Source of the DNA: Bacteroidales bacterium
GTDB taxonomy: Bacteria > Bacteroidota > Bacteroidia > Bacteroidales > VadinHA17
Direction: 5' to 3'
NCBI GenBank assembly: GCA_013314865.1
Contig: JABUEV010000030.1
Coordinates: forward strand, 1-11,971
Length of the DNA stretch: 11,971 nucleotides
Shown here: piece by piece, positions 1 through 7,725 of the stretch
Numbering within the stretch: position 1 is the stretch's first letter
Layout of the letters: the number at the start of each line of letters is the position of its first letter
Notes under the pieces: model-generated
The model's input: only the letters and a program-made list of their open reading frames with translations
Databases searched by the model: none
What the model was told of the DNA's origin: nothing
Translations under genes and position numbers: made by a program

Positions 1-2938
1 TGGAAGCAATATTACCATGAAGATTGACAACAAGGATCTGATTGTGACAGCTCCGCCTGCGCCCAGAACTCAGGGTCAGCCGGGAGGCGGTGTCTCATTC
101 AGCGGTACTGGTCAGCCACCTCAGGGATTCAGGGCCGGAGGATCTTCCCTGAGCATTTCAAACTACCGTACGGGAGGAAACTTCAATACCTGGCCAAACC
201 TGAACTCGATAGGCTTTGCCTGCCGGCCGGGTGACGAAGTTTTGTTCTCCGATTTCAAAGTGCTTGCATCCGGAAGAGCTGACACAAAAAACAATGTCCT
301 TTTCGGAAGGGAAGCCGGAGCCACCTACGCAATCTTTAAAAACCTTCCGGGTGTGACTGTCACAGCTGACGGCATTATCAACGTAAAAAACAATACTGAC
401 AGGACAATAGTCGGCTACGCCGATCCAAGCCACGGATCGCTTACAATGCTGAGGACAGAGTTTTCCACCAAAGCAGGACGAAAGCCAGTGAGGGCAAAAA
501 TGTACGTCACATCAATGGGTTCATGTGAAGTCTTCATTAACGGAAAAAGAATGGGTGAGGACTGGTTTATTCCCGGAAGCACACAGTTCCGCGAGACTAT
601 AGGTTATTATGCCTACGATGTAACTTCAATGATAAAACAGGGTGAAAACTGCATTGGCGCTCTGTTAAGCCCTGGCTGGTACACTGGATATATGACTTTT
701 ACAGTCGATAACTATAACTTCTTTGGCGATACCGAAGCGCTTCTGGCAAAGCTTGTCATAACCTATGATGACGGAACCCGTGATGTTGTTACCACCCGTC
801 CGGAAAAATGGAAAGTATGGAAAAACGGTCCGGTGGAATATGGCAGTTTCTTCCAGGGCGAACGCTACAATGCAAAAAAGGAGGCTGGTATTTCAGTTAA
901 CGGTAATGTTAATGGCTGGTCAACATGTGAATATGACGACAGCCGTTGGGCTCAGGCCGAAACAGTCACTCCCCGCGAATGGATAAAGCCCGGTATTGTC
1001 GCAAGATTTGACCAGCCTGTGAGAGTTGCTGAAGTCCTTACCGCCCGGAGGGTGATGCCTGTACACAGTGATGACAACCATACATTCACCTATGACATGG
1101 GGGTAAACATGGTTGGAGTGCCTTCAATAACCGTTCCGGCAGGCTGGCTTAAGGAAGGGGATGTTGTAATAATGCGTTATGGCGAACAGTTATATCCCGG
1201 ACTTGAGGGTGACGAGCAGGAATATATTGATCTGTACGGTTACACAGGCAAGGGGAAGGGTGTTGCAGGAAGAATCCTGACAGAGACATACCGTGCAGCG
1301 CTGGCAACAGATTTCTACACTGCAAAGGGGTCCGGAGAGGTTGTGATTCAGCCGCATACAACTTATAGAGGGTATCAGTACATCCAGATAACTATTCCCG
1401 GACACACCGGTCCTCTGCCTGTTGAAAATGTAAAGGGTCTGGTCCTGTCCTCAGGTCCGGTGCCTGACGGAACCTATGAAGCTGTAACAGCCGACGGCAG
1501 AACGGGAGAACTGGTTAACAGGCTGTTTAAAAACATACAGAGAAGCCAGCTCGGCAATTTCTTCACCATTCCGACCGATTGTCCTCAGCGGAACGAACGT
1601 ATGGGATGGACCGGCGATGCACAGGCCTATTCACGCACTGCAACATACAATGCCGATGTGCGTAACTTTTTCCGCCAGTGGATGGTGGCCCTCAGAAACG
1701 ACCAGACGACCTCAGGAGGGATAGGAAGCACAGTCCCGTCATACAACACTGCAAGGGAGGAATCCTTTCCTGACGGAACCACCTGGGCCGGAGCAGTATG
1801 CATGGTCCCGTGGCAGTTGTACACCCAGTACGGCGACCTCCAGACAGTTCAGGAAAACATGCCGGCTATGAAAGCATGGCTTGAAGGGATGGCCAGGTTC
1901 CCTTTCAGCGATGAATACCCGCATCTCTCGGCACGCACCACAGGACTGGCCGACTGGCTGGCGGTAGACAGAAACACTCCGTCCGATCTTGTGAACAATG
2001 CCATTTACATTTACCTTATGGAGGTGACAGCAGTGATGGCTGATGCAGTGGGCGACAGGGAATATGCAGAAGTTCTGAGGCAGAGGCATTCTCTTGCAAA
2101 GGAGGAATGGAACAAATGCTACGTTGATCCTGCAACCGGAAAAACCAGGAATTCCAAGGGGGGCCTTGTGCATTCTCAGACCTCGTACGCCACACCGTTG
2201 AATTTCAACACCTTCAGCGACAGCAATCTGAAGAAGGCACAGGATTACCTTGCAGAGCTTGCAGTCAATCCTTCCGCAAGCGGTGATGGCAAAAACCAGT
2301 ATCCCTCCTGCTCTATCACTACCGGCTTTTCGGGCACACCAAACATCCTCCCGGCTCTGAGCCGTGCAGGAAAAGTAAACGAGGCTTACTGCATGTTCAC
2401 ATGCACCGAATATGCCTCGTGGCTGTACCCAGTCATTAAAGGAGCCACATCAGTCTGGGAGCGTTGGAATGGTTACGAAATGGCTTTCAGGAACGGAGGC
2501 GACAACAGCATGAACTCTTTCAACCATTTTGCGCTGGGTGCGGCCGGACAATGGATGTATGAGTTCCAGCTGGGGATTACAACCGATCACCGCAAAGGGG
2601 AGGCCGGCTACAAGCATTTTGTATTACAGCCCTCAGCCGGTAAAGGTTTTACATCCCTTAAAGGAAGCTATAACTCCCTGTACGGAAGAATCTCGAGCAG
2701 TTGGACAGCCGACGGTAACGGGAATATGGCATCCTACAGTGCCACTGTGCCGGCAAATACAAGTGCAACACTCTATCTTCCAGTCAGCGAGTCAGCTGAG
2801 GAATTTCTGCAGGTTAAAGGAGCGGTCTTCAAAGGCAAAGGGTTCCGCAACAATATTGAAGTTGCAATATATGAGCTTGAATCAGGAAGTTTCAGGTTTA
2901 CCATCACCAAGAAGGGAGTGAAAGCGGAATCGTTTTAG
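1..2938 (+). CDS. Alpha-L-rhamnosidase, GH78 family (5' end outside window)
   Basis: Hydrolyses terminal alpha-L-rhamnose from plant or microbial glycans, probably in the periplasm or at the cell surface. Residues are counted from the in-frame ATG at 17. Seen in order: the tail of a concanavalin/LamG-like insert (about 45-100), the rhamnosidase N-terminal beta-sandwich with VFINGKRMG and LLSPGWYTGY (about 140-225), the TYDMGVNMVG beta domain (about 350-470), the six-hairpin catalytic domain (about 490-870), and a C-terminal beta domain (about 875-960). The motif DCPQRNERMGWTGD gives D521, E527 (expected general acid) and D534; VWERW gives E815 (expected general base), by analogy with characterised GH78 enzymes. 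All catalytic residues look intact. The frame is open upstream of ATG 17, there is no signal peptide, and the first domain is incomplete, so that ATG is internal and the real start lies before the window. Family assignment is firm; the exact substrate is not known. Confidence 0.93.
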   Translation, partial: GSNITMKIDNKDLIVTAPPAPRTQGQPGGGVSFSGTGQPPQGFRAGGSSLSISNYRTGGNFNTWPNLNSIGFACRPGDEVLFSDFKVLASGRADTKNNVLFGREAGATYAIFKNLPGVTVTADGIINVKNNTDRTIVGYADPSHGSLTMLRTEFSTKAGRKPVRAKMYVTSMGSCEVFINGKRMGEDWFIPGSTQFRETIGYYAYDVTSMIKQGENCIGALLSPGWYTGYMTFTVDNYNFFGDTEALLAKLVITYDDGTRDVVTTRPEKWKVWKNGPVEYGSFFQGERYNAKKEAGISVNGNVNGWSTCEYDDSRWAQAETVTPREWIKPGIVARFDQPVRVAEVLTARRVMPVHSDDNHTFTYDMGVNMVGVPSITVPAGWLKEGDVVIMRYGEQLYPGLEGDEQEYIDLYGYTGKGKGVAGRILTETYRAALATDFYTAKGSGEVVIQPHTTYRGYQYIQITIPGHTGPLPVENVKGLVLSSGPVPDGTYEAVTADGRTGELVNRLFKNIQRSQLGNFFTIPTDCPQRNERMGWTGDAQAYSRTATYNADVRNFFRQWMVALRNDQTTSGGIGSTVPSYNTAREESFPDGTTWAGAVCMVPWQLYTQYGDLQTVQENMPAMKAWLEGMARFPFSDEYPHLSARTTGLADWLAVDRNTPSDLVNNAIYIYLMEVTAVMADAVGDREYAEVLRQRHSLAKEEWNKCYVDPATGKTRNSKGGLVHSQTSYATPLNFNTFSDSNLKKAQDYLAELAVNPSASGDGKNQYPSCSITTGFSGTPNILPALSRAGKVNEAYCMFTCTEYASWLYPVIKGATSVWERWNGYEMAFRNGGDNSMNSFNHFALGAAGQWMYEFQLGITTDHRKGEAGYKHFVLQPSAGKGFTSLKGSYNSLYGRISSSWTADGNGNMASYSATVPANTSATLYLPVSESAEEFLQVKGAVFKGKGFRNNIEVAIYELESGSFRFTITKKGVKAESF

Positions 2939-2997
2939 GCCTGTTCTGAATCTTTTAGTCATCAGTCCGGTGAAGGGGGCTGGGGGGATGTTTTAAT

Positions 2998-3031
2998 GCA
3001 CAGAGCACAGAGCACAGAGCGCAGGGCACAC
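2998..3031. repeat. 7-bp tandem repeat, unit GCACAGA
   Basis: Three exact copies of GCACAGA (2998-3018) are followed by a degenerate copy GCGCAGG and the start of another. It is followed by a GC-rich segment with imperfect symmetry (CTTCCGAAG near GGCGAAGG, about 3036-3058). It is too short and has no spacers, so it is not a CRISPR array. Confidence 0.75.
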
Positions 3032-3077
3032 TTGTCTTCCGAAGCCTTGGCGAAGGAGGAGAGTGCAGAGTGATTAA

Positions 3078-3109
3078 GGGTTTCAGGGTTTCAGGGTTTC
3101 AAAATTTCA
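3078..3109. repeat. 8-bp tandem repeat, unit GGGTTTCA
   Basis: Three exact copies of GGGTTTCA (3078-3101) are followed by a degenerate AAATTTCA copy (3102-3109). The unit is unrelated in sequence to the neighbouring repeat clusters but nearly the same length. Confidence 0.75.
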
Positions 3110-3131
3110 GAGATATAATTGCAGGATTCCA

Positions 3132-3167
3132 GACTGCATGACTGCATGACTGCACGACTGCACGACT
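3132..3167. repeat. 8-bp tandem repeat, unit GACTGCAY
   Basis: Four consecutive copies: GACTGCAT twice, then GACTGCAC twice (3132-3163), plus a partial GACT. The array forms the left arm of a larger inverted repeat whose right arm lies at about 3230-3264. The right arm, read on the other strand, also looks like degenerate copies of the same unit (GACTGCAC, GACCCCG, GACCGCAA). Confidence 0.8.
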
Positions 3168-3199
3168 TAACTATCCCGTAGTGGCTCTATAAAAGAATT

Positions 3200-3223
3200 G
3201 TGATTGGTGATTAGTGATTGGTG
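3200..3223. repeat. 7-bp tandem repeat, unit GTGATTR
   Basis: Three copies (GTGATTG, GTGATTA, GTGATTG) plus a trailing GTG. The cluster sits inside the loop of the inverted repeat and is the fourth short-unit array within about 230 bases. Confidence 0.65.
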
Positions 3224-3264
3224 TAATAAAAGTCGTGCAGTCCGGGGTCTTGCGGTCTGGAGTT

Positions 3265-3689
3265 GGATAATTTTATAATAATTTTGTTAATTTTATTATG
3301 AATGACAAGAAAAATTCAGAATTGCGGAATTTCGCATATAGATTCTGTAAATATTAAGAAAATCAGTATACAGGAGTTACTGTAATCTATAATTATTTGC
3401 AAAAGCAGTAATAACCTTAAAACAAGTGCTAATTAGGTTTTAAAATCTATTTAAAGTGGCTAAATTAGTTGGTAAAATTTCTAAAAGTAGCATATAGGTG
3501 ACATATTTGATGAAAATAAAAACTATACTTCATAATTTCAAATGAGAAACAGAATTAATTTTGAGTATTCTCTAGTTTTAGATAAACTGAATTAAATACT
3601 TAAGCATTATGCAGCAATATTTTCATTTAGCAATTTATTTAGCAAAACTAGACTAGAAAACACAGTTAAGAATAAATAATTAAATCAAC
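3265..3689. other. AT-rich non-coding stretch before the McrBC-like module
   Basis: About 425 bases with no convincing gene. The base composition is visibly much more AT-rich than the rhamnosidase gene. One TAnnTTTG match (TAATTTTG, 3279-3286) fits the Bacteroidota -7 box, but it has no properly spaced -33 box and would imply a leader of about 400 bases. A near match, CATATTTG, lies at about 3502-3509. The only start codon with some length after it, at 3298, gives 19 residues (MNDKKNSELRNFAYRFCKY). The region probably holds the module promoter, but I cannot place it. Confidence 0.4.
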
Positions 3690-5336
3690 ATGAATTATTG
3701 GATTGAAAAAACTATCGTTAATAAACGTCAAGACAGAATGATAGGGGATCGCGCTCTTGGCAAGGCGCTCTGGTCTCCTCAAAGAGATAAACGAGGGGCT
3801 GACATCTATAAAAACATGCGTAAAGTAGAAAAAGGAGATATTGTACTTCATTTAGTCGATAATAAAGAGTTTTCGGGAGTTTCAATTGTCATGGATAAGG
3901 CCATAGAGGCGGAAGGAATTGAAGGTACAAATTGGGAAGGTCCAGCATATTTAGTTTATCTTGAAAAATATATTGAATTAATCCCAAGAATTTCTAGAGG
4001 TGATTTATTAAACCAAAAGAATTTAGCAATGCTAGAAGAAATTTCTGAAGAATCAGAGGTTTTTTACAATAGTAATCTTGAATTGAGACAAGGAGCTTAT
4101 CTTACACCTTGTCCGATTAAGTTACTTTCGCTAATTAATAATATTTATTACAATCTTTCTAACAAGAATCTTCCACATGTTGAGATACCAAGTACTCATA
4201 TGGACGAATTATTTCTTAAAAATGAAATTTTCAAATACGAGTATTTTTATGAGGCTTTGAAAAAATCTGGGTTAAGATACTCAAAAACCCTTGTTGCAAG
4301 ATTCATTGCCTCCCTGCTAACAAAGCCCTTTGTTATTCTTACCGGTCTTTCGGGATCTGGTAAAACCAAACTGGCACAAGCTTTTGTGAAGTGGATTTGT
4401 CAGGATGAAAATCAATATCGTGTTATTCCTGTTGGAGCAGACTGGACGAATCGTGAGCCCCTTTTGGGTTATCCCAATGCTCTAAATTCAAAAGAATACG
4501 TAAAACCCGATAGTGGGGTTTTGGATTTGATAATACATGCAAACCAAAATCCGGATTTGCCACATTTCCTTTTATTGGATGAAATGAATCTAAGCCACGT
4601 GGAGCGCTATTTTGCCGATTTTCTGAGTGCAATGGAATCAAAGGAAGAAATACCACTTTACTCAAAAGATACAGTCGAAAATAACGTACCTGCCAGACTA
4701 AAAGTACCCTCAAATCTTTTTGTAATCGGAACAGTAAACATTGATGAAACTACCTATATGTTTAGCCCGAAAGTACTTGACAGAGCTAATACCATTGAGT
4801 TCAGAATAACTAAGGATGAAATGTTATTCTTCCTGAAAAACGTTAAAGAATTGGATATTGAGTACTTAACCGGGAAGGGTGCGCCCATGGCCAAGAGTTT
4901 CCTTGATATATCAAAAGACAATTATAGAACAGTGAAGGATATCGAAGCAATTAATAGTGCTATGGTTCAGTTCTTTGCAGAATTGAAGAAAGTAGGAGCA
5001 GAATTTGGATACCGTACAGTTGCAGAGATTTTGAGATTGATACAAAATCTGACAGTTATAAACAATGAGCTTACAATAAATGAAAAGATTGATATTGCCA
5101 TTATGCAAAAGCTGCTACCCAAGATGCATGGCTCACGAAGAAAGTTGTGTCCGGTTCTGGAAACTCTGGCGTCTTTCTGTATAAAAGGTGATGTGAAAAT
5201 CATTAAACATATTTTTGACAACCCAGAATTTGATTTTAACTCTTCAGATGTACTCTTTCCTATATCTCTTGAGAAAATAACCCGTATGTATAAGAGTGCT
5301 ATTGATAACGGATTTGCGAGTTTTGCTGAAGCATAG
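3690..5336 (+). CDS. McrB-like AAA+ NTPase with EVE/PUA-like N-terminal domain
   Basis: Predicted motor and recognition subunit of a type IV (McrBC-like) restriction system, 548 residues, cytoplasmic. The N-terminus (about 1-110: NYWIEKT, ALWSPQ, GDIVLHLVDN at 49-58, FSGVS at 61-65) resembles EVE/PUA-like modified-base readers; this part is inferred from pattern only. A linker of about 80 residues follows. The AAA+ domain has Walker A GLSGSGKT (219-226), Walker B HFLLLDEMNL (D297, E298), and a GTVNIDETT sensor-like motif (347-355) where E. coli McrB has its NTAD guanine motif, then SPKVLDRAN with R365 as a possible arginine finger. The typical McrB run LLLDEMNL..VE.YFADFLS is clear. Whether it uses GTP or ATP cannot be told. 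The gene overlaps no neighbour and leads directly into the nuclease gene 3 bases later, indicating co-translation. The composition is AT-rich compared with the rhamnosidase. No Shine-Dalgarno sequence is visible; the ATG follows AT-rich DNA. Confidence 0.87.
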   Translation: MNYWIEKTIVNKRQDRMIGDRALGKALWSPQRDKRGADIYKNMRKVEKGDIVLHLVDNKEFSGVSIVMDKAIEAEGIEGTNWEGPAYLVYLEKYIELIPRISRGDLLNQKNLAMLEEISEESEVFYNSNLELRQGAYLTPCPIKLLSLINNIYYNLSNKNLPHVEIPSTHMDELFLKNEIFKYEYFYEALKKSGLRYSKTLVARFIASLLTKPFVILTGLSGSGKTKLAQAFVKWICQDENQYRVIPVGADWTNREPLLGYPNALNSKEYVKPDSGVLDLIIHANQNPDLPHFLLLDEMNLSHVERYFADFLSAMESKEEIPLYSKDTVENNVPARLKVPSNLFVIGTVNIDETTYMFSPKVLDRANTIEFRITKDEMLFFLKNVKELDIEYLTGKGAPMAKSFLDISKDNYRTVKDIEAINSAMVQFFAELKKVGAEFGYRTVAEILRLIQNLTVINNELTINEKIDIAIMQKLLPKMHGSRRKLCPVLETLASFCIKGDVKIIKHIFDNPEFDFNSSDVLFPISLEKITRMYKSAIDNGFASFAEA

Positions 5337-5339
5337 AAT

Positions 5340-7631
5340 ATGAAATCTGTATCAAATATTGAAATCAATCTTGATTCAGTCAAGAAAGGCTTAAGGATAT
5401 GGATTGATGCCCGTAGACCTGATTCATTATTTGATGCAGATGAATCCGCACAAGAAAACAATGAGGCAAGATTTCAGTTAGTAGAAGGTTGTTATTATGA
5501 TTATCAGATAAGCAATTCTAATTATATACTAGGTGATGTCGGTGAAAACATAATTCAGCAACACCGACGAACTCCAAATATAGGCTCTATTGCTCCCAAT
5601 ATTTTTGTAGGAACACTTACAATCCCGGTAGTTGATAAAGACTCATCAGAGGAAATTTGCAAAATTGAACTTGAAGTGCAATCCGTAAAATCCAACTACC
5701 GAGATGATTACCGTGATATGCTGGAATTTATTACTGAGAAATGCACTGACTTATTGTTGCAGGCTAACTCTCCTGTTACACATCACTTTGAATCAGATGC
5801 CACAAGAAATCCTTATACACTTTATCAGAAATTTGCCTTTATTAAATCCTTAATTGAGACAGACGAGTTTGCTGAAGCAGTACACCAGATAGTTAAGGCT
5901 CCTGTAACTAGATGGACTGAAACAATTGAGGAAAAAGACATTCGAAATGCAAGACGATTTTCAAATGTAAACATCAAAGAATTTTTTAAATATGGGAAGA
6001 GTGCAAGATTGCCTGAATTGCATTATCTGAAAAGTTATGGGATTGAAACACTGCCTGAAAGGATTACTTCAGTCTGCAAAACAGATTCTGTGGATACTCC
6101 TGAAAATAGATTTATTAAATATACATTGGAAACCTTTCTGAAGTTTAGTTTAGAAATTAATAACAGAGCTAAAGAATTTGGTTACAAGAAGCTTGATAAT
6201 GAATCTATAAATCTGGTTCGAAAACTTGAAAGCCAATTGCTGCATGCTTTTTTCAAGAGCGTTTCAAAAGCTACTACTTTAAAACTTAACAGCCCGGTTT
6301 TACAAAGGAAAGAAGGATATCGTGAGATCCTGCGTGCATGGCTTATGTTCGATCTTGCTGCCAGATTAATATGGACAGGCGGAGATGATATATATAGTGG
6401 TAGTAAAAAAGATATCGCAACCTTATATGAATACTGGCTCTTTTTCAAACTACTTGAATTATTTCAAAATATCTTTTCTATTGAGCCAAAAGACATTGCT
6501 GAACTTATTAAAGAGACGCCTGACGGATTGAATCTTCAGATTAAACAGGGCAAATTCACAGCACTCAGAGGTATTTACGATTCAGGTAACAGAAAACTAA
6601 ATATTCGCTTCAACTACAATCGTTCATTTTGCGGCAAAAAAAAATATCCAGATGCCGGTAGCTGGACAACAACTTTAAGGCCTGATTATACGCTATCGTT
6701 CTGGCCATTTGGTATTTCTGAATCAGAAGCTGAAAAACAGGAATTAATTGTTCATGTTCATTTTGATGCGAAGTATAAAATCGATAGTCTTACTAGTCTC
6801 CTTGAGATAAAAGACGAAAAAGAATTAGATGAGGAAAAAAGGGATAATCGCTTGGGCATTTATAAAAATGCTGATCTACTTAAAATGCACGCCTATAAAG
6901 ATGCTATAAGAAGAACAGGTGGGGCATATGTATTATATCCGGGGAACAAATCAATTAATCAAAGAGGATTTCATGAAATTATTCCGGGACTTGGAGCATT
7001 TGCTGTTCGGCCTTCAAAATCAGACAGTGGAATTGGAGAACTTAAAGCATTCATACTAGATATAATTGACCATTTTATTAACCGTGCATCTCAGAGAGAA
7101 AAGATTGCTTATAGAACATTTGATATTTATAAAAATCCTCCAGAATCAAAAGATGCAGTCAAAGAACAGTTGCCGGAAACTGTTAATGCAAATAGAGATC
7201 TGTTGCCTGATGAAACTTATGTACTGATAGGTTACTACAAATCCGTTGAACAATATGAATGGATAATAAAAAACAAGTTATATAATTTCAGAACAGGTTC
7301 AGGCAGTGGTTCTATTGTTCTTGATAAAGAAACAGTAAGTGCAAAATACCTGTTACTTCATACTGCTGATGATGATTCTTCTGGAGATTTGTGGAAGATT
7401 ATAAGTAGAGGGCCAAAAGTGTATTCAAAGGATGACTTATTAAAAAAAGGCTACCCTTCTCCATCACAACAGAATTACCTAGTAATACAATTAGAGAAAG
7501 TAATTGATCCTGAATTTAAAAATGTTAGATGGGATTTTCGAAAACTTAAAAATTATTCTTCAGGTAGAGCATCCGCATTTCCTTTTACAGCCACTCTTTC
7601 TGAGTTAATGAAGAATAAAATAAACTACTAA
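5340..7631 (+). CDS. McrC-like DUF2357 protein with PD-(D/E)XK nuclease and extra C-terminal domain
   Basis: Predicted nuclease subunit partnered with the upstream McrB-like NTPase, 763 residues. The N-terminal part (about 1-340) fits the DUF2357/McrC adaptor region that would contact the NTPase ring. The nuclease core (about 355-560) shows LYEYWLFFKL (E364), RPDYTLSFW (D449), HFDAKYK (D476, K478) and HAYKDAIRR (517-524), the expected order for a PD-(D/E)XK enzyme of the PDDEXK_7 type, with all key residues present. From about 620 to the end lies a further domain (YVLIGYYKS, YLLLHTADDD, LWKIISRGPKVYS, GRASAFPFT) not needed for nuclease activity, possibly a PUA/EVE-like reader or a docking module. 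The start ATG lies 3 bases after the upstream stop, with no separate promoter. Nuclease family assignment is firm; the role of the tail is not. Confidence 0.86.
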   Translation: MKSVSNIEINLDSVKKGLRIWIDARRPDSLFDADESAQENNEARFQLVEGCYYDYQISNSNYILGDVGENIIQQHRRTPNIGSIAPNIFVGTLTIPVVDKDSSEEICKIELEVQSVKSNYRDDYRDMLEFITEKCTDLLLQANSPVTHHFESDATRNPYTLYQKFAFIKSLIETDEFAEAVHQIVKAPVTRWTETIEEKDIRNARRFSNVNIKEFFKYGKSARLPELHYLKSYGIETLPERITSVCKTDSVDTPENRFIKYTLETFLKFSLEINNRAKEFGYKKLDNESINLVRKLESQLLHAFFKSVSKATTLKLNSPVLQRKEGYREILRAWLMFDLAARLIWTGGDDIYSGSKKDIATLYEYWLFFKLLELFQNIFSIEPKDIAELIKETPDGLNLQIKQGKFTALRGIYDSGNRKLNIRFNYNRSFCGKKKYPDAGSWTTTLRPDYTLSFWPFGISESEAEKQELIVHVHFDAKYKIDSLTSLLEIKDEKELDEEKRDNRLGIYKNADLLKMHAYKDAIRRTGGAYVLYPGNKSINQRGFHEIIPGLGAFAVRPSKSDSGIGELKAFILDIIDHFINRASQREKIAYRTFDIYKNPPESKDAVKEQLPETVNANRDLLPDETYVLIGYYKSVEQYEWIIKNKLYNFRTGSGSGSIVLDKETVSAKYLLLHTADDDSSGDLWKIISRGPKVYSKDDLLKKGYPSPSQQNYLVIQLEKVIDPEFKNVRWDFRKLKNYSSGRASAFPFTATLSELMKNKINY

Positions 7632-7660
7632 TCTTAAGAGAACATCTTGGCTGACTTTAT

Positions 7661-7725
7661 CTCTCACCCCCCCCTCTCTCACCTCCCAAACCTCTTCCTC
7701 TCCCTGCCTGTCATCTCCCTGGTGA
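7661..7725. repeat. Polypyrimidine tract with C8 run at a convergent gene junction
   Basis: Almost pure C/T on the plus strand, including eight consecutive C (7667-7674) and the direct repeat CTCTCACC at 7661-7668 and 7676-7683. It overlaps the stop codon and last residues of the minus-strand M23-like gene and lies just past the end of the McrC-like gene (7631). The 47 bases between the two stops hold no recognisable hairpin terminator. The tract could itself slow polymerase or form triplex DNA; this is inference. Confidence 0.5.

Larger units (their letters stand above)
3125..3264. repeat. Nested inverted repeat around a 61-base loop
   Basis: The inner arms are a perfect 13-bp inverted repeat (3156-3168 with 3230-3242). 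The outer arms 3129-3138 and 3251-3260 match at 9 of 10 positions, the exception being a G-T wobble in RNA, with some further pairing outward. A 61-base loop (3169-3229) and an asymmetric internal loop separate the parts. A transcript from this region could fold into a long interrupted stem. There is no T-run suited to an intrinsic terminator. It could be a MITE-like or REP-like remnant; no encoded protein is visible. Confidence 0.6.

Noticed and set aside
17..19. ATG at 17 as the true start of the rhamnosidase
   Set aside because: The frame is open upstream to the window edge, no signal peptide follows, and the first domain is incomplete, so it is internal.
2998..3223. Short repeats as a CRISPR array
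   Set aside because: The units are only 7-8 bp, directly adjacent with no spacers, and differ from cluster to cluster.
3125..3264. Nested inverted repeat as the rhamnosidase terminator
   Set aside because: It lies about 190 bases past the stop, has a 61-base loop and no T-run after the stem.
3298..3357. 19-residue frame MNDKKNSELRNFAYRFCKY
   Set aside because: Very short, unrecognised, no start signal, in AT-rich DNA where such frames occur by chance.
5334..5342. Frameshift or split gene between the McrB-like and McrC-like proteins
   Set aside because: Both proteins are complete, belong to separate families and are known as separate subunits; the 3-base gap is a normal operon junction.
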